Source of the DNA: MED-G116 sp038147495
Lineage (GTDB): Bacteria > Pseudomonadota > Alphaproteobacteria > Puniceispirillales > Puniceispirillaceae
Direction of reading: 5' to 3'
DNA: 64,000 nucleotides
Assembly: GCA_038147495.1 (NCBI GenBank)
Contig: JAYQTT010000003.1
Span: 186,001-250,000, forward strand
The notes under the pieces are model-generated. The model saw only the letters and a list, made by a program, of their open reading frames with translations. It was not told where the DNA came from and did no database searches. The translations under genes and the position numbers were made by a program. This document shows positions 35,964 to 43,843 of the stretch, one piece after another; position 1 is the stretch's first letter, and the number at the start of each line of letters is the position of its first letter.

Positions 35964-36399
35964 GATGGATCTGTCCAAAATCAAAAAAAGAGCGGTAACT
36001 TTGGGGGGGTGCGCTGGTTCTAACCAGCTTTTCATCGGTCTGCAAGGCGGAAGTGCAGCTTAATTCTTGCCCGTGGCGGACTTGGCAGCCTTTGCCGATG
36101 CTCTTGTCTCACGTGCCTTTTCGAGAGATTGCACGGCAAGCAGACAAATCACATACCACCCTGCGAAATGATCAAGCAAATGGTCAGTCAGCGGTGTGTC
36201 TTCATCTCTGCTTCGCATGGCATGTTCCGGATGTGGCCTTTGACTGCTGGTCGGCGATCTTGGTTTAAACTGACCCGCCCAGAACTAGACCATTGCGGAC
36301 CCATCGACAACAACCAACCTCGGTCCTGCAAATCATTCGGCACATTTTGCAGATGATCCCATCACCTTACAGCGCGCACGGATCAGGGTTTGCCACTGG
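35964..36399. other. Intergenic region upstream of thrC
   Basis: About 430 bases without a convincing gene. Contains a run of seven G (36003-36009) and a small inverted repeat (gctggttc/taaccagc, 36013-36028) within the thrC upstream region. I see no recognisable riboswitch or terminator poly-T for the leftward transporter operon, whose last gene ends at 36400. Confidence 0.4.
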
Positions 36400-37914
36400 C
36401 TAGCGGTTGCGTCCCTGAACAATGCGGTCAAGCATCATCGCGCAGAACAGAATGGCAAAGCCAGCCAGAATACCCTGTCCAACATTGGCATATTGCAATG
36501 CTTCCAGCACATCCTCGCCAAGCCCCTTGGCACCGATCAGCGAAGCGACAACCACCATCGCGAGACTGAGCATGATTGTCTGGTTAACGCCGGCGCGGAT
36601 CGATGGCGCGGCCAGTGGCAGATCAACCTTGGTCAGCAGATACCACTTGCTCGCCCCATAGGAAATCGCCGCCTCACGCACATTTTCCGGCACGCCCCGC
36701 AAGCCAAGCACAGTCAGCCTCACAACAGGTGTGCCACCGAAAATCATTGTCGTGACAACCGCCGCCGGCTTGCCTGTCCCAAAGAACGCGATTACCGGAA
36801 TCATGAAGACAAAAGCCGGCATGGTCTGCATGAAATCCATGATGGGCCGGATGAAGCTGTAGAATCTGTCGCGCCGCGCACAATACATGCCAAGCGGAAT
36901 GCCGATGGCGATCGACAAACACGCTGCCGTGCCAAGCAGGGCAAGGGTCGTCATCGCTTTTTCCCAGAAACCAAGCAACCCGATATAGCCAAGAAAGGAT
37001 GCTGAAAATATCGCCGTGCGAATGCCTGCCGACAAGCCTGTCAGAAGCACAATGAAGCTGATAATCACAAACCACGGCGTATGCACAAACGCCACTTCAA
37101 GGAAATCAAGCATCAGGCGAATGCCATAGGTGATTGCGTCAAACAGCGCTTCACCATTGGATACTGCCGCGGCAAACAACCATTCAACGCCACCAATGGC
37201 GCCCATTCGGATCTCTTGGCGGGTTGGGAAGTCGGTGAACAAATCTGAAAAATTTGGAAAACTGTAATGCACCACTGTTGCGGTGATGATCAGAAGATTG
37301 AAGCCCACCGCGAGGCCAAAGTAGGGAAGCGTCATGCCGGACGAGAGTGATCTGTTGGACAGCCAGTTTGAAAAGCGCTTCTCAAGGATCATATTTGCCA
37401 TCGCCGCCTGCACAAATTTCACCAGCAGCAAGGCGGCAAGCCCGCTCAACATGATCCAAAGCCCTGCCTCTTCGGCACGCACGGCTTCCATCCTGATCTC
37501 GCCAATATTGGCCTCAAGTGACTCCACAGTACGCCGGTAGACTTCCGCCTTTTCCGAGCCTTTATCCAGCGCTGCCTGCAACTGCTTCTGCCGGAACACG
37601 AGTGTGCCTTCGATCTGCTCAATACGTTCTCGGGCGCCCGCTGCCAGATCGCCGAATGCGCCGCGAATAATCTGCACCCAGCCAAAGGTTTCCAGAATCA
37701 GAAAGGCAAGCCCCCAATTCCATATCGAACGGGCGCTGAACCAAATTGGACCAAGCAGAAAGGCCCACAGGTTGAAGCTGAAGATATAGGATGACTGGCT
37801 GCCAATCTCATGGAAGCGGGCCCGGTAATAATCGGCACTCGATTTGACGAAGTCGCCAACCAGAGCAAGGCGATCATGCTGTGCGTCTTCGGCGGCTATC
37901 TGATTGTCGGTCAT
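36400..37914 (-). CDS. proW: Betaine-type ABC transporter permease with large N-terminal extension
   Basis: 504 residues. The C-terminal 230 residues are a ProW-type permease: TLALLGTAACLSIAIGIPLGM, IMDFMQTMPAFVFMIPVIAFFG and the EAA loop GVPENVREAAISYGASKWYLLTKVDLPLAAPSIRAGVNQ. The N-terminal 230 residues add a FNLWAFLLGPIWFSARSIW membrane segment (like DUF2628-type modules), a coiled stretch (RERIEQIEGTLVFRQKQLQAALDKG) and further spans. Start overlaps the proV stop by four bases. Imports a quaternary amine or related osmolyte with ProV and ProX. Confidence 0.85.
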   Translation of the reverse strand: MTDNQIAAEDAQHDRLALVGDFVKSSADYYRARFHEIGSQSSYIFSFNLWAFLLGPIWFSARSIWNWGLAFLILETFGWVQIIRGAFGDLAAGARERIEQIEGTLVFRQKQLQAALDKGSEKAEVYRRTVESLEANIGEIRMEAVRAEEAGLWIMLSGLAALLLVKFVQAAMANMILEKRFSNWLSNRSLSSGMTLPYFGLAVGFNLLIITATVVHYSFPNFSDLFTDFPTRQEIRMGAIGGVEWLFAAAVSNGEALFDAITYGIRLMLDFLEVAFVHTPWFVIISFIVLLTGLSAGIRTAIFSASFLGYIGLLGFWEKAMTTLALLGTAACLSIAIGIPLGMYCARRDRFYSFIRPIMDFMQTMPAFVFMIPVIAFFGTGKPAAVVTTMIFGGTPVVRLTVLGLRGVPENVREAAISYGASKWYLLTKVDLPLAAPSIRAGVNQTIMLSLAMVVVASLIGAKGLGEDVLEALQYANVGQGILAGFAILFCAMMLDRIVQGRNR

Positions 37915-38987
37915 GATGTCTCCGTGCCCTCAATAATGGTGCGAAGAACCCGATTGGGTGTAATGACGCCCATCGTCTTTTTGCCTTTGTTGACCAAAAT
38001 GGGACCATTGCTGTCCATCATCAATTTGATGATTTCAGTCAGATTTTCATCTTCTGCCACAGATGGCCAATCATCCGAGACAGGCCCATGCTGGCTTTCA
38101 ATCTTTGCCGCGCTCTGCATCAATGTTTTGGCACGCACAACCTTGAGCCGCGAGATACCGGCGACAAAATCAGTGACATAATCATCTGCCGGCGCCGTGA
38201 TGATTTCTTCTGGCGTGCCAATCTGCACAATCTTACCGTCACGCATAATGGCAATTCGTTCACCGACACGCACCGCCTCATCAAGGTCATGGGTGATGAA
38301 TACAGTGGTCTTTTTCATCACCGCCGACAGACGGATAAATTCATCCTGAAGCTGACGGCGAATAAGAGGATCGAGTGCACTGAACGGCTCATCCATCAGC
38401 AACACGTCCGGGTCCGCGGCAAGCGCACGGGCAAGCCCGACACGCTGTTGCATACCCCCGGACAGTTCATGGGCAAATTTATTACCCCAACCGCCAAGCT
38501 CGACCATTTCCAGCACCTCTTCGGCCTTGGCAAGGCGCTGATTTTTGTTGATTGCACGAATTTCCAACGGCATCGCAATGTTATCCAGCACCGAGCGATG
38601 CGGTAACAGGGCAAAATTCTGAAAGACCATGGCGATCTTTTTGTTCCGATAGTCCTGCAGCTCTTGTGGCGAGTACTGGAGCACATCCCGCCCATCAACG
38701 ATAATTTGCCCCGAGGTTGGTTCCAGCAAGCGGTTGATATGCCGCACCAAAGTCGATTTGCCGCTTCCCGACAGACCCATCACACAGAAAATCTCGCCCG
38801 GTTTCACGCTCAGCGTCACATCGGCAACGCCAACGACGGCGTTGTATTGTTCCAACACGTCCTGCTTCGACAAATTGTCCTGCTGAATGGCCTGCAACGC
38901 CTCGGACGCACGCGCGCCAAAGATCTTCCAGACATTGCGTATATCAATCGCCACATCAGCAGCTTTGTCGGTTCTATTCTGGCTCAT
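37911..38987 (-). CDS. proV: Betaine-type ABC transporter ATPase
   Basis: 358 residues. Walker A GLSGSGKSTL, Q-loop VFQNFALLPHRSV, signature LSGGMQQRVGLARALA, Walker B VLLMDEPFSALDP and the switch His in FITHDLDEA. A C-terminal CBS-like tail (about residues 270-355, ILVNKGKKTMGVITPNRV) is the feature of glycine betaine/proline importers, where it senses ionic strength. The start ATG 38987 is preferred; a GTG lies two codons upstream. Confidence 0.92.
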   Translation of the reverse strand: MSQNRTDKAADVAIDIRNVWKIFGARASEALQAIQQDNLSKQDVLEQYNAVVGVADVTLSVKPGEIFCVMGLSGSGKSTLVRHINRLLEPTSGQIIVDGRDVLQYSPQELQDYRNKKIAMVFQNFALLPHRSVLDNIAMPLEIRAINKNQRLAKAEEVLEMVELGGWGNKFAHELSGGMQQRVGLARALAADPDVLLMDEPFSALDPLIRRQLQDEFIRLSAVMKKTTVFITHDLDEAVRVGERIAIMRDGKIVQIGTPEEIITAPADDYVTDFVAGISRLKVVRAKTLMQSAAKIESQHGPVSDDWPSVAEDENLTEIIKLMMDSNGPILVNKGKKTMGVITPNRVLRTIIEGTETS

Positions 38988-39071
38988 TGACACCTGTTAC
39001 CTATGGCACCGGACCAATAGCTGATCGGCCACCATATTCACTCATGTTTGCGTATAACTAAATTGAATGTT

Positions 39072-39109
39072 CAAAAAATAAATCACCCACCCCGAAACCG
39101 GGGTGGGTG
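39072..39109 (-). terminator. Strong hairpin terminator/attenuator between proX and proV
   Basis: Eleven-base-pair perfect stem (39084-39094 with 39099-39109) and a four-base loop; on the minus strand ATTTATTTTTT follows. It sits 18 bases after proX and about 100 before proV, so it lowers expression of proV/proW relative to the binding protein. Confidence 0.85.
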
Positions 39110-39127
39110 TTTGTATGCAAGGCGAGA

Positions 39128-40093
39128 TTACATGCCAAGCCAGCCGTCAACTCTATCAGAGTTGTTGGCAACCCACTCCTTGGCAACCTCTGCAGCGTCA
39201 CGGCCACGGCCAGCAATCTCATAGGCAAAGCCGCTGACATCCTTGGCATCAAGCTTCATGTTTGCAAGGAAATCTGCAATCGCCGGAGACCGGTCTGCAA
39301 GTGAGTTGGAAAACGCAACCTGAACCTGCTTCAGAGCGTCCTTTGAAGCCACATATGACTCATCATACCAGTTGGCTGAGTCAGACGGCTGGATCATCTT
39401 GTATTTCGCCGGATCGTTGGCTGGCTCGGTGAGCATGACAACATCAAACATTGACCAGATAGCGTGTGGCTCATAGCAATAGAAGGCATAGCCCTCACCC
39501 TTGGCGATTGAGTCCTTGATCCGCGCTGTCTTGACGCTTTCTTCCGCACGGATCGGATCGATAAAGGCAAGCAGACCATAATCGCGAACCTTAACCTCGT
39601 TCACATTGGCTGAGGCCCAACCTGGCGCACCAATCCACATTTCACCCTTGCCATTGCCATCAGAGTCCATCTTGGCAGCGACTTCCGGACGACCAAGGTC
39701 GGCGATGTCGGTGATGTTGTTCTCTTCAGCGAATTTCCGCGACACGCAGAAACCCTGATTGCCGATATAATGGTTGCTGCTGAGCGACACCGTACCGGCA
39801 CCATCAACATATTTCTTGGTGAAGGATTCCTGATTTGGCAACCAGACGTCAGGATGGACATCGATATCGCCCTTGCCCTGATCCATCGCCTGGAAAATTG
39901 TTGCATTATTGCCCGGAACAAGCTCGACCTCGCCGCCGATCTTTTCGGTAACAACCGTTGCAATCAGGTTTGCAATGGCCTGAGCGCCCGTCCATGACGG
40001 CACGCCAATGGCGACTTTTTCACCAGCAGTAGCAGCCGTTGTCGCGGTAGACAGAGCCGCCACAATTGCAGCATTGATAAGTAGTTTTTTCAT
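39128..40093 (-). CDS. proX: Betaine-type ABC transporter substrate-binding protein
   Basis: 321 residues from ATG 40093, with AGGGAG upstream and a clear signal peptide (LLINAAIVAALSTATTAATA). The mature domain begins KVAIGVPSWTGAQAIANLIATVV; VHPDVWLPNQ, GAPGWASANV and YCYEPHAIWSMF supply Trp residues that form an aromatic cage in ProX-type proteins. That points to a quaternary ammonium or sulfonium ligand (glycine betaine, DMSP and similar). Follows the PLP desulfurase gene by 63 bases in the same direction. Confidence 0.9.
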   Translation of the reverse strand: MKKLLINAAIVAALSTATTAATAGEKVAIGVPSWTGAQAIANLIATVVTEKIGGEVELVPGNNATIFQAMDQGKGDIDVHPDVWLPNQESFTKKYVDGAGTVSLSSNHYIGNQGFCVSRKFAEENNITDIADLGRPEVAAKMDSDGNGKGEMWIGAPGWASANVNEVKVRDYGLLAFIDPIRAEESVKTARIKDSIAKGEGYAFYCYEPHAIWSMFDVVMLTEPANDPAKYKMIQPSDSANWYDESYVASKDALKQVQVAFSNSLADRSPAIADFLANMKLDAKDVSGFAYEIAGRGRDAAEVAKEWVANNSDRVDGWLGM

Positions 40094-40156
40094 TGATGTT
40101 CTCCCTTCGCGTTGAACTTCGTTTGAATGGTCTTTGAACTTTGACTTGTTCATTGA

Positions 40157-41158
40157 CTAGGCGACAAATTGATCCTCATAGGCAAAAAGCGAGACAGCGC
40201 CACCTGTATGCAGAAAGACGACATCCCCCTCTGCGGTGATCTGACCGCTTTCCACCTGTCCGATCAGTCCGGCCATTCCTTTGCCCGAATACACCGGATC
40301 AAGCAGTATGCCTTCATGTCTTGCCAGCGTGCTGATCGCCGCAATGGTGCCTTCTGTCGGGATGCCATAGCCCGGCCCGACATAGCCGTCATCGACAAGA
40401 ACCTTTGACCGATCCAGCGGCTTGTCGGTCAATAGAGCCGCTGTCTTGACCGCGAGCTTGTAGACATTTTCGACCTGCACATCATGCGGCTGACGTACGC
40501 TGATGCCCATGATCGGAATGTCACAGCCAAGCGCATGAAATCCGGCAACAAGGCCGGCATGGGTACCGGCGCTGCCGGTGGCCAAAACGACCCATTTCAC
40601 ATCAAGCCCCTGTGCCTCAATCTGCCCGAGGAGCTCTTGGGCAGTTGACACATAGCCAAGCGCACCAATCTCATTGGACCCGCCACCGGGGATAAAATAT
40701 GGTTTACGTCCTTCGGCGCGCAGACGCTCGGTCACAGCCATCGCCTCGGCATTCATGTCGAGACCGGCTGGCCTGAATTCGATCGATGTGTTGAAAATCT
40801 GATCGAACAGGACATTTCCGGTTTGCTCATAGTCGCTGCCTTTGTCCGGCACCCGCCGCTCTAGCAAAGCGTGACAATCCAGTCCGAATTTGCAAGCTGC
40901 AGCAGCTGTCTGGCGCACGTGATTCGATTGCACCGCACCTTGGGTAACAACCATGTCTGCACCTTCATCGAGGGCTGCGGCAATCAGAAACTCCAGCTTT
41001 CTTGTTTTGTTGCCACCTGTTGCAAGACCGGTGCAATCATCGCGCTTGATCCAGAGACGGGGGCCACCAAGCGTGGCGCTCAAACGTGGCATGTCCTCCA
41101 CGGGTGTGGGTTGGTGACATAAATGCACACGTTTAAAATTAGATAGGATATCCTGCAA
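40157..41158 (-). CDS. PLP-dependent desulfurase, CuyA/D-cysteine desulfhydrase family
   Basis: 333 residues from TTG 41158, chosen because GGAGGT lies six bases upstream (no ATG fits). The family motif KRDDCTGLATGGNKTRKLEFL holds the PLP lysine, followed by TQGAVQSNHVRQTAAAA and the phosphate loop ATGSAGTHAGLVAG. Members include L-cysteate sulfo-lyase (CuyA, releasing sulfite, ammonia and pyruvate), D-cysteine desulfhydrase and ACC deaminase. The linked transporter, divergent LysR gene and nearby cysD/cysNC favour sulfur substrates; CuyA versus D-cysteine desulfhydrase is not settled. Confidence 0.82.
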   Translation of the reverse strand: MQDILSNFKRVHLCHQPTPVEDMPRLSATLGGPRLWIKRDDCTGLATGGNKTRKLEFLIAAALDEGADMVVTQGAVQSNHVRQTAAAACKFGLDCHALLERRVPDKGSDYEQTGNVLFDQIFNTSIEFRPAGLDMNAEAMAVTERLRAEGRKPYFIPGGGSNEIGALGYVSTAQELLGQIEAQGLDVKWVVLATGSAGTHAGLVAGFHALGCDIPIMGISVRQPHDVQVENVYKLAVKTAALLTDKPLDRSKVLVDDGYVGPGYGIPTEGTIAAISTLARHEGILLDPVYSGKGMAGLIGQVESGQITAEGDVVFLHTGGAVSLFAYEDQFVA

Positions 41159-41218
41159 AACACACCTCCATAATGGGCGGCGATATTGACAAGCGTCCAC
41201 ACCAACTGCAATTGTTTA

Positions 41219-41262
41219 TTTTGCATAAGCATGATGCAAATTTTGCATAAAGTTTGTTGCAT
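41219..41262. promoter_or_regulatory. Palindromic operator between desulfurase and LysR genes
   Basis: A perfect palindrome, ATGCAAA-t-TTTGCAT at 41234-41248, flanked by two more TTGCAT units at 41221 and 41257. It lies in the divergent 146-base gap and is the likely binding site of the LysR-type regulator, controlling both directions. Confidence 0.5.
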
Positions 41263-41304
41263 GACACCACAGCGGCTCACCCTCACCACAATGGCGGCGC
41301 AACA

Positions 41305-42219
41305 ATGAACATCGATTGGTTCAAAGATCTGCAGGCAATAGAAACCACAGGCAGCTTTTCAAAAGCCTCGCAAGTGCGCAACATCAGCCAGCCTGCACTC
41401 ACCCGCCGTATCAAGGCACTCGAGCAATGGGCCGAACAGCCGCTGGTCGAACGCGGGTCACGGCCTGTCTCCCTGACCGAGACTGGCCAAGCCCTGATGA
41501 CATTATGCACTGATTTTTTTGAAACCTTGGAAGAGCAGCGCCGTGAAATGCGCGGCAAAAGCGCAACCGGTTTTCAGAGCACCATCCGATTTACCGCACA
41601 GCATTCAATCGCGTGGCATTTCTTCCCCGGTTGGCTCCGCGAAGTCGAGATGGTCATGGGGCCAATCGCATCGCGCATGCGGGCCGAAGATCTGGCCGAT
41701 TGTGTCAGCAGTTTTGTTGATGAAGAGGTTGATTTTCTTTTGGCCTATGACGTCATTGAGGCCGATCTATCGACAGAGATGATACGCAATGTTGACTCTC
41801 TTGTTGTCGGCACCGATCGCCTGATCCCTGTCTGTGCGCCGCGCGCCGATGGCACCCCCGCGTTTGATTGTGACGGCAATCATGACGTCCTGCCCCTGAT
41901 CAGCTACAGCGTCGACTCACCGCTTGGCCGCCTGTTTGATCACGCCATCATGCCAAAGCTCGGCGATCGAAATATCAAAACAATCTATGAAAATTCGATG
42001 TCGGGCACGCTGTTGAACTGGACATTGCGCGGGACTGGCATTTGCTGGTTGCCACACAGATTTGTTGAAGCTGATATCGAGCAGGGCCGACTTGTGCTCG
42101 CCGGTCCGGACACACTGGCGGTTGATTTGCGCATCTCTATTTTCAGCAAACAGGACACACGCTTTGGCACGGCGCAAGACATATGGCGCCATCTGCAAGG
42201 TCTGCAAGCCAACGCCTGA
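41305..42219 (+). CDS. LysR-family transcriptional regulator
   Basis: 304 residues from ATG 41305. N-terminal winged helix WFKDLQAIETTGSFSKASQVRNISQPALTRRIKALEQWAEQPLVERGSRPVSLTETG is classic LysR. The effector domain follows (TIRFTAQHSIAWHFFPGWL; DLADCVSSFVDEEVDFLLAYD). Divergent from the desulfurase-transporter operon and upstream of cysD, so it likely controls one or both. Effector unknown. Confidence 0.9.
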   Translation: MNIDWFKDLQAIETTGSFSKASQVRNISQPALTRRIKALEQWAEQPLVERGSRPVSLTETGQALMTLCTDFFETLEEQRREMRGKSATGFQSTIRFTAQHSIAWHFFPGWLREVEMVMGPIASRMRAEDLADCVSSFVDEEVDFLLAYDVIEADLSTEMIRNVDSLVVGTDRLIPVCAPRADGTPAFDCDGNHDVLPLISYSVDSPLGRLFDHAIMPKLGDRNIKTIYENSMSGTLLNWTLRGTGICWLPHRFVEADIEQGRLVLAGPDTLAVDLRISIFSKQDTRFGTAQDIWRHLQGLQANA

Positions 42220-42332
42220 TCGGTAGATATGCCCGTCAGAAAGCCATTAACACCGATTTTCCGCGATAGGTTTGCACAACACTTCAATACCATTATCAAA
42301 TGTCGCGATTTTGATTTATTTGACTATTAATA

Positions 42333-42361
42333 TTGACATAGCATCCAAAAAACATTTTTAT
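42333..42361 (+). promoter_or_regulatory. Candidate promoter of cysD-cysNC
   Basis: A perfect -35 TTGACA (42333-42338), 17-base spacer and TTTTAT (42356-42361) as -10. The implied start near 42368 leaves a short, A/T-rich leader with no clear ribosome site before ATG 42394. Confidence 0.45.
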
Positions 42362-42393
42362 GCAACGAATATTCAATAATTCATTTTTGCGAC

Positions 42394-43842
42394 ATGTTGC
42401 CTTACACTCATCCTTTGACCGGATCAGCCAGCCCATTATGGGATCGCGACCAGCTTCTTGGCCATCTCGGCTTGCCTGCCACCGCGGCCAGCTTAAAGCG
42501 CGTTGAACGGGAAGCATCGCAATCTGGCTATTTCCCCGCTTTGCTGCAGCCCTCGGATATTCGCGACCAGAATAACCAGCCGCTGTTGGCCAATCTGACA
42601 GAGGCTGAGATTGCCGGGATCAAGGCACGCCGCGGCAAATGGCTGGCGGTGCAACGCTGGCAACAGGCGGGCAAGCCCGACATGATCTGTGCAAATGATG
42701 GGCGTGGTGGCCGGCAATGGATGTTTGCCGAAAAAGACACCTCGCCCGCCCGACAACTGGCCGAATTCTGTCAATCACTCTCGGCACAATCAAAGCAGCC
42801 CATTTTGCTGTTTTTGCATGGTGAACTCGCCGCCGAACGCCTGCAGGTAGCGGCGCCTCAACCGCTGAAAGTGGCAAGGCTTGCCTATCGGGAAATCTAC
42901 AATATTCCGGCACTATCGCAGGGGGCCGGCACGGTACCGGGCAAAGAGCCCTCGCATCTTGACCGACTTGAGGCCGAAAGCATCCATATCATTCGCGAGG
43001 TTGCGGCCCAGACACACAATCCCGTTATGCTGTATTCCATCGGCAAGGACAGTGCGGTGATGCTGCATCTTGCCCGCAAGGCATTTTGGCCGGGCATCCC
43101 GCCCTTTCCGCTGTTGCATGTCGATACGGGTTGGAAGTTCCGCGCCATGTATGAATTCCGTGACAAGGTGGCAGCAGGCACGGGCATGACGCTTCATATT
43201 CACCGCAACCCTGACGGGATCAAACAAGGCATAAACCCGATTGAGCATGGCTCGGCGCTTCATACTGACATCATGAAAACACAGGCGCTGAAACAGGCGC
43301 TGGATGCGGGCAAATATGACGCCGCCTTTGGTGGGGCACGCCGTGACGAGGAAAAAAGCCGGGCCAAGGAGCGGATTTTCTCGTTCCGGACAGCGGCACA
43401 CCAGTGGGACCCGAAGAACCAACGTCCAGAATTATGGAACCTCTATAACACGCGCGTGGCAACCGGCGAGTCGATGCGTGTGTTTCCGCTCTCCAACTGG
43501 ACCGAACTCGATATCTGGTCATATATCTATCGCGAGTCGATACCGATTGTACCGCTTTATTTCGCGGCAGAGCGGCCTGTGATCGAGCGCGATGGCACCC
43601 TGCTTATGGTGGATGATGACCGCTTGCCACTCTTCAAATCGGACAAGGTGGCATTACGTAAGGTCCGCTTCAGAACGCTTGGCTGCTACCCCCTTACGGG
43701 TGCGATCGACAGCGAGGCCGACACGCTTGAGCGCATCATTCTGGAATTGCTGACCGCAAGGCAATCCGAGCGGCAGGGCCGCACCATCGACAGGGATACC
43801 CATGCGTCGATGGAACAAAAGAAGCGCGAGGGGTATTTCTAG
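42394..43842 (+). CDS. cysD: Sulfate adenylyltransferase subunit 2 with novel N-terminal extension
   Basis: 482 residues. From residue about 190 onward it is CysD: LDRLEAESIHIIREVAAQ, the PP-loop YSIGKDSAVMLHLARKAF, LLHVDTGWKFRAMYEFRD, FGGARRDEEKSRAKERIFSF, and FPLSNWTELDIWSYI. CysD makes APS from ATP and sulfate together with CysN. The usual protein is about 300 residues; here about 190 extra N-terminal residues (SLKRVEREASQSGYFPALLQ, RQLAEFCQSL, ARLAYREIYNIPALSQ) match nothing I recognise. No internal ATG fits a CysD-length product. It is two bases upstream of cysNC. Confidence 0.9.
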   Translation: MLPYTHPLTGSASPLWDRDQLLGHLGLPATAASLKRVEREASQSGYFPALLQPSDIRDQNNQPLLANLTEAEIAGIKARRGKWLAVQRWQQAGKPDMICANDGRGGRQWMFAEKDTSPARQLAEFCQSLSAQSKQPILLFLHGELAAERLQVAAPQPLKVARLAYREIYNIPALSQGAGTVPGKEPSHLDRLEAESIHIIREVAAQTHNPVMLYSIGKDSAVMLHLARKAFWPGIPPFPLLHVDTGWKFRAMYEFRDKVAAGTGMTLHIHRNPDGIKQGINPIEHGSALHTDIMKTQALKQALDAGKYDAAFGGARRDEEKSRAKERIFSFRTAAHQWDPKNQRPELWNLYNTRVATGESMRVFPLSNWTELDIWSYIYRESIPIVPLYFAAERPVIERDGTLLMVDDDRLPLFKSDKVALRKVRFRTLGCYPLTGAIDSEADTLERIILELLTARQSERQGRTIDRDTHASMEQKKREGYF

Positions 43843-43843
43843 C

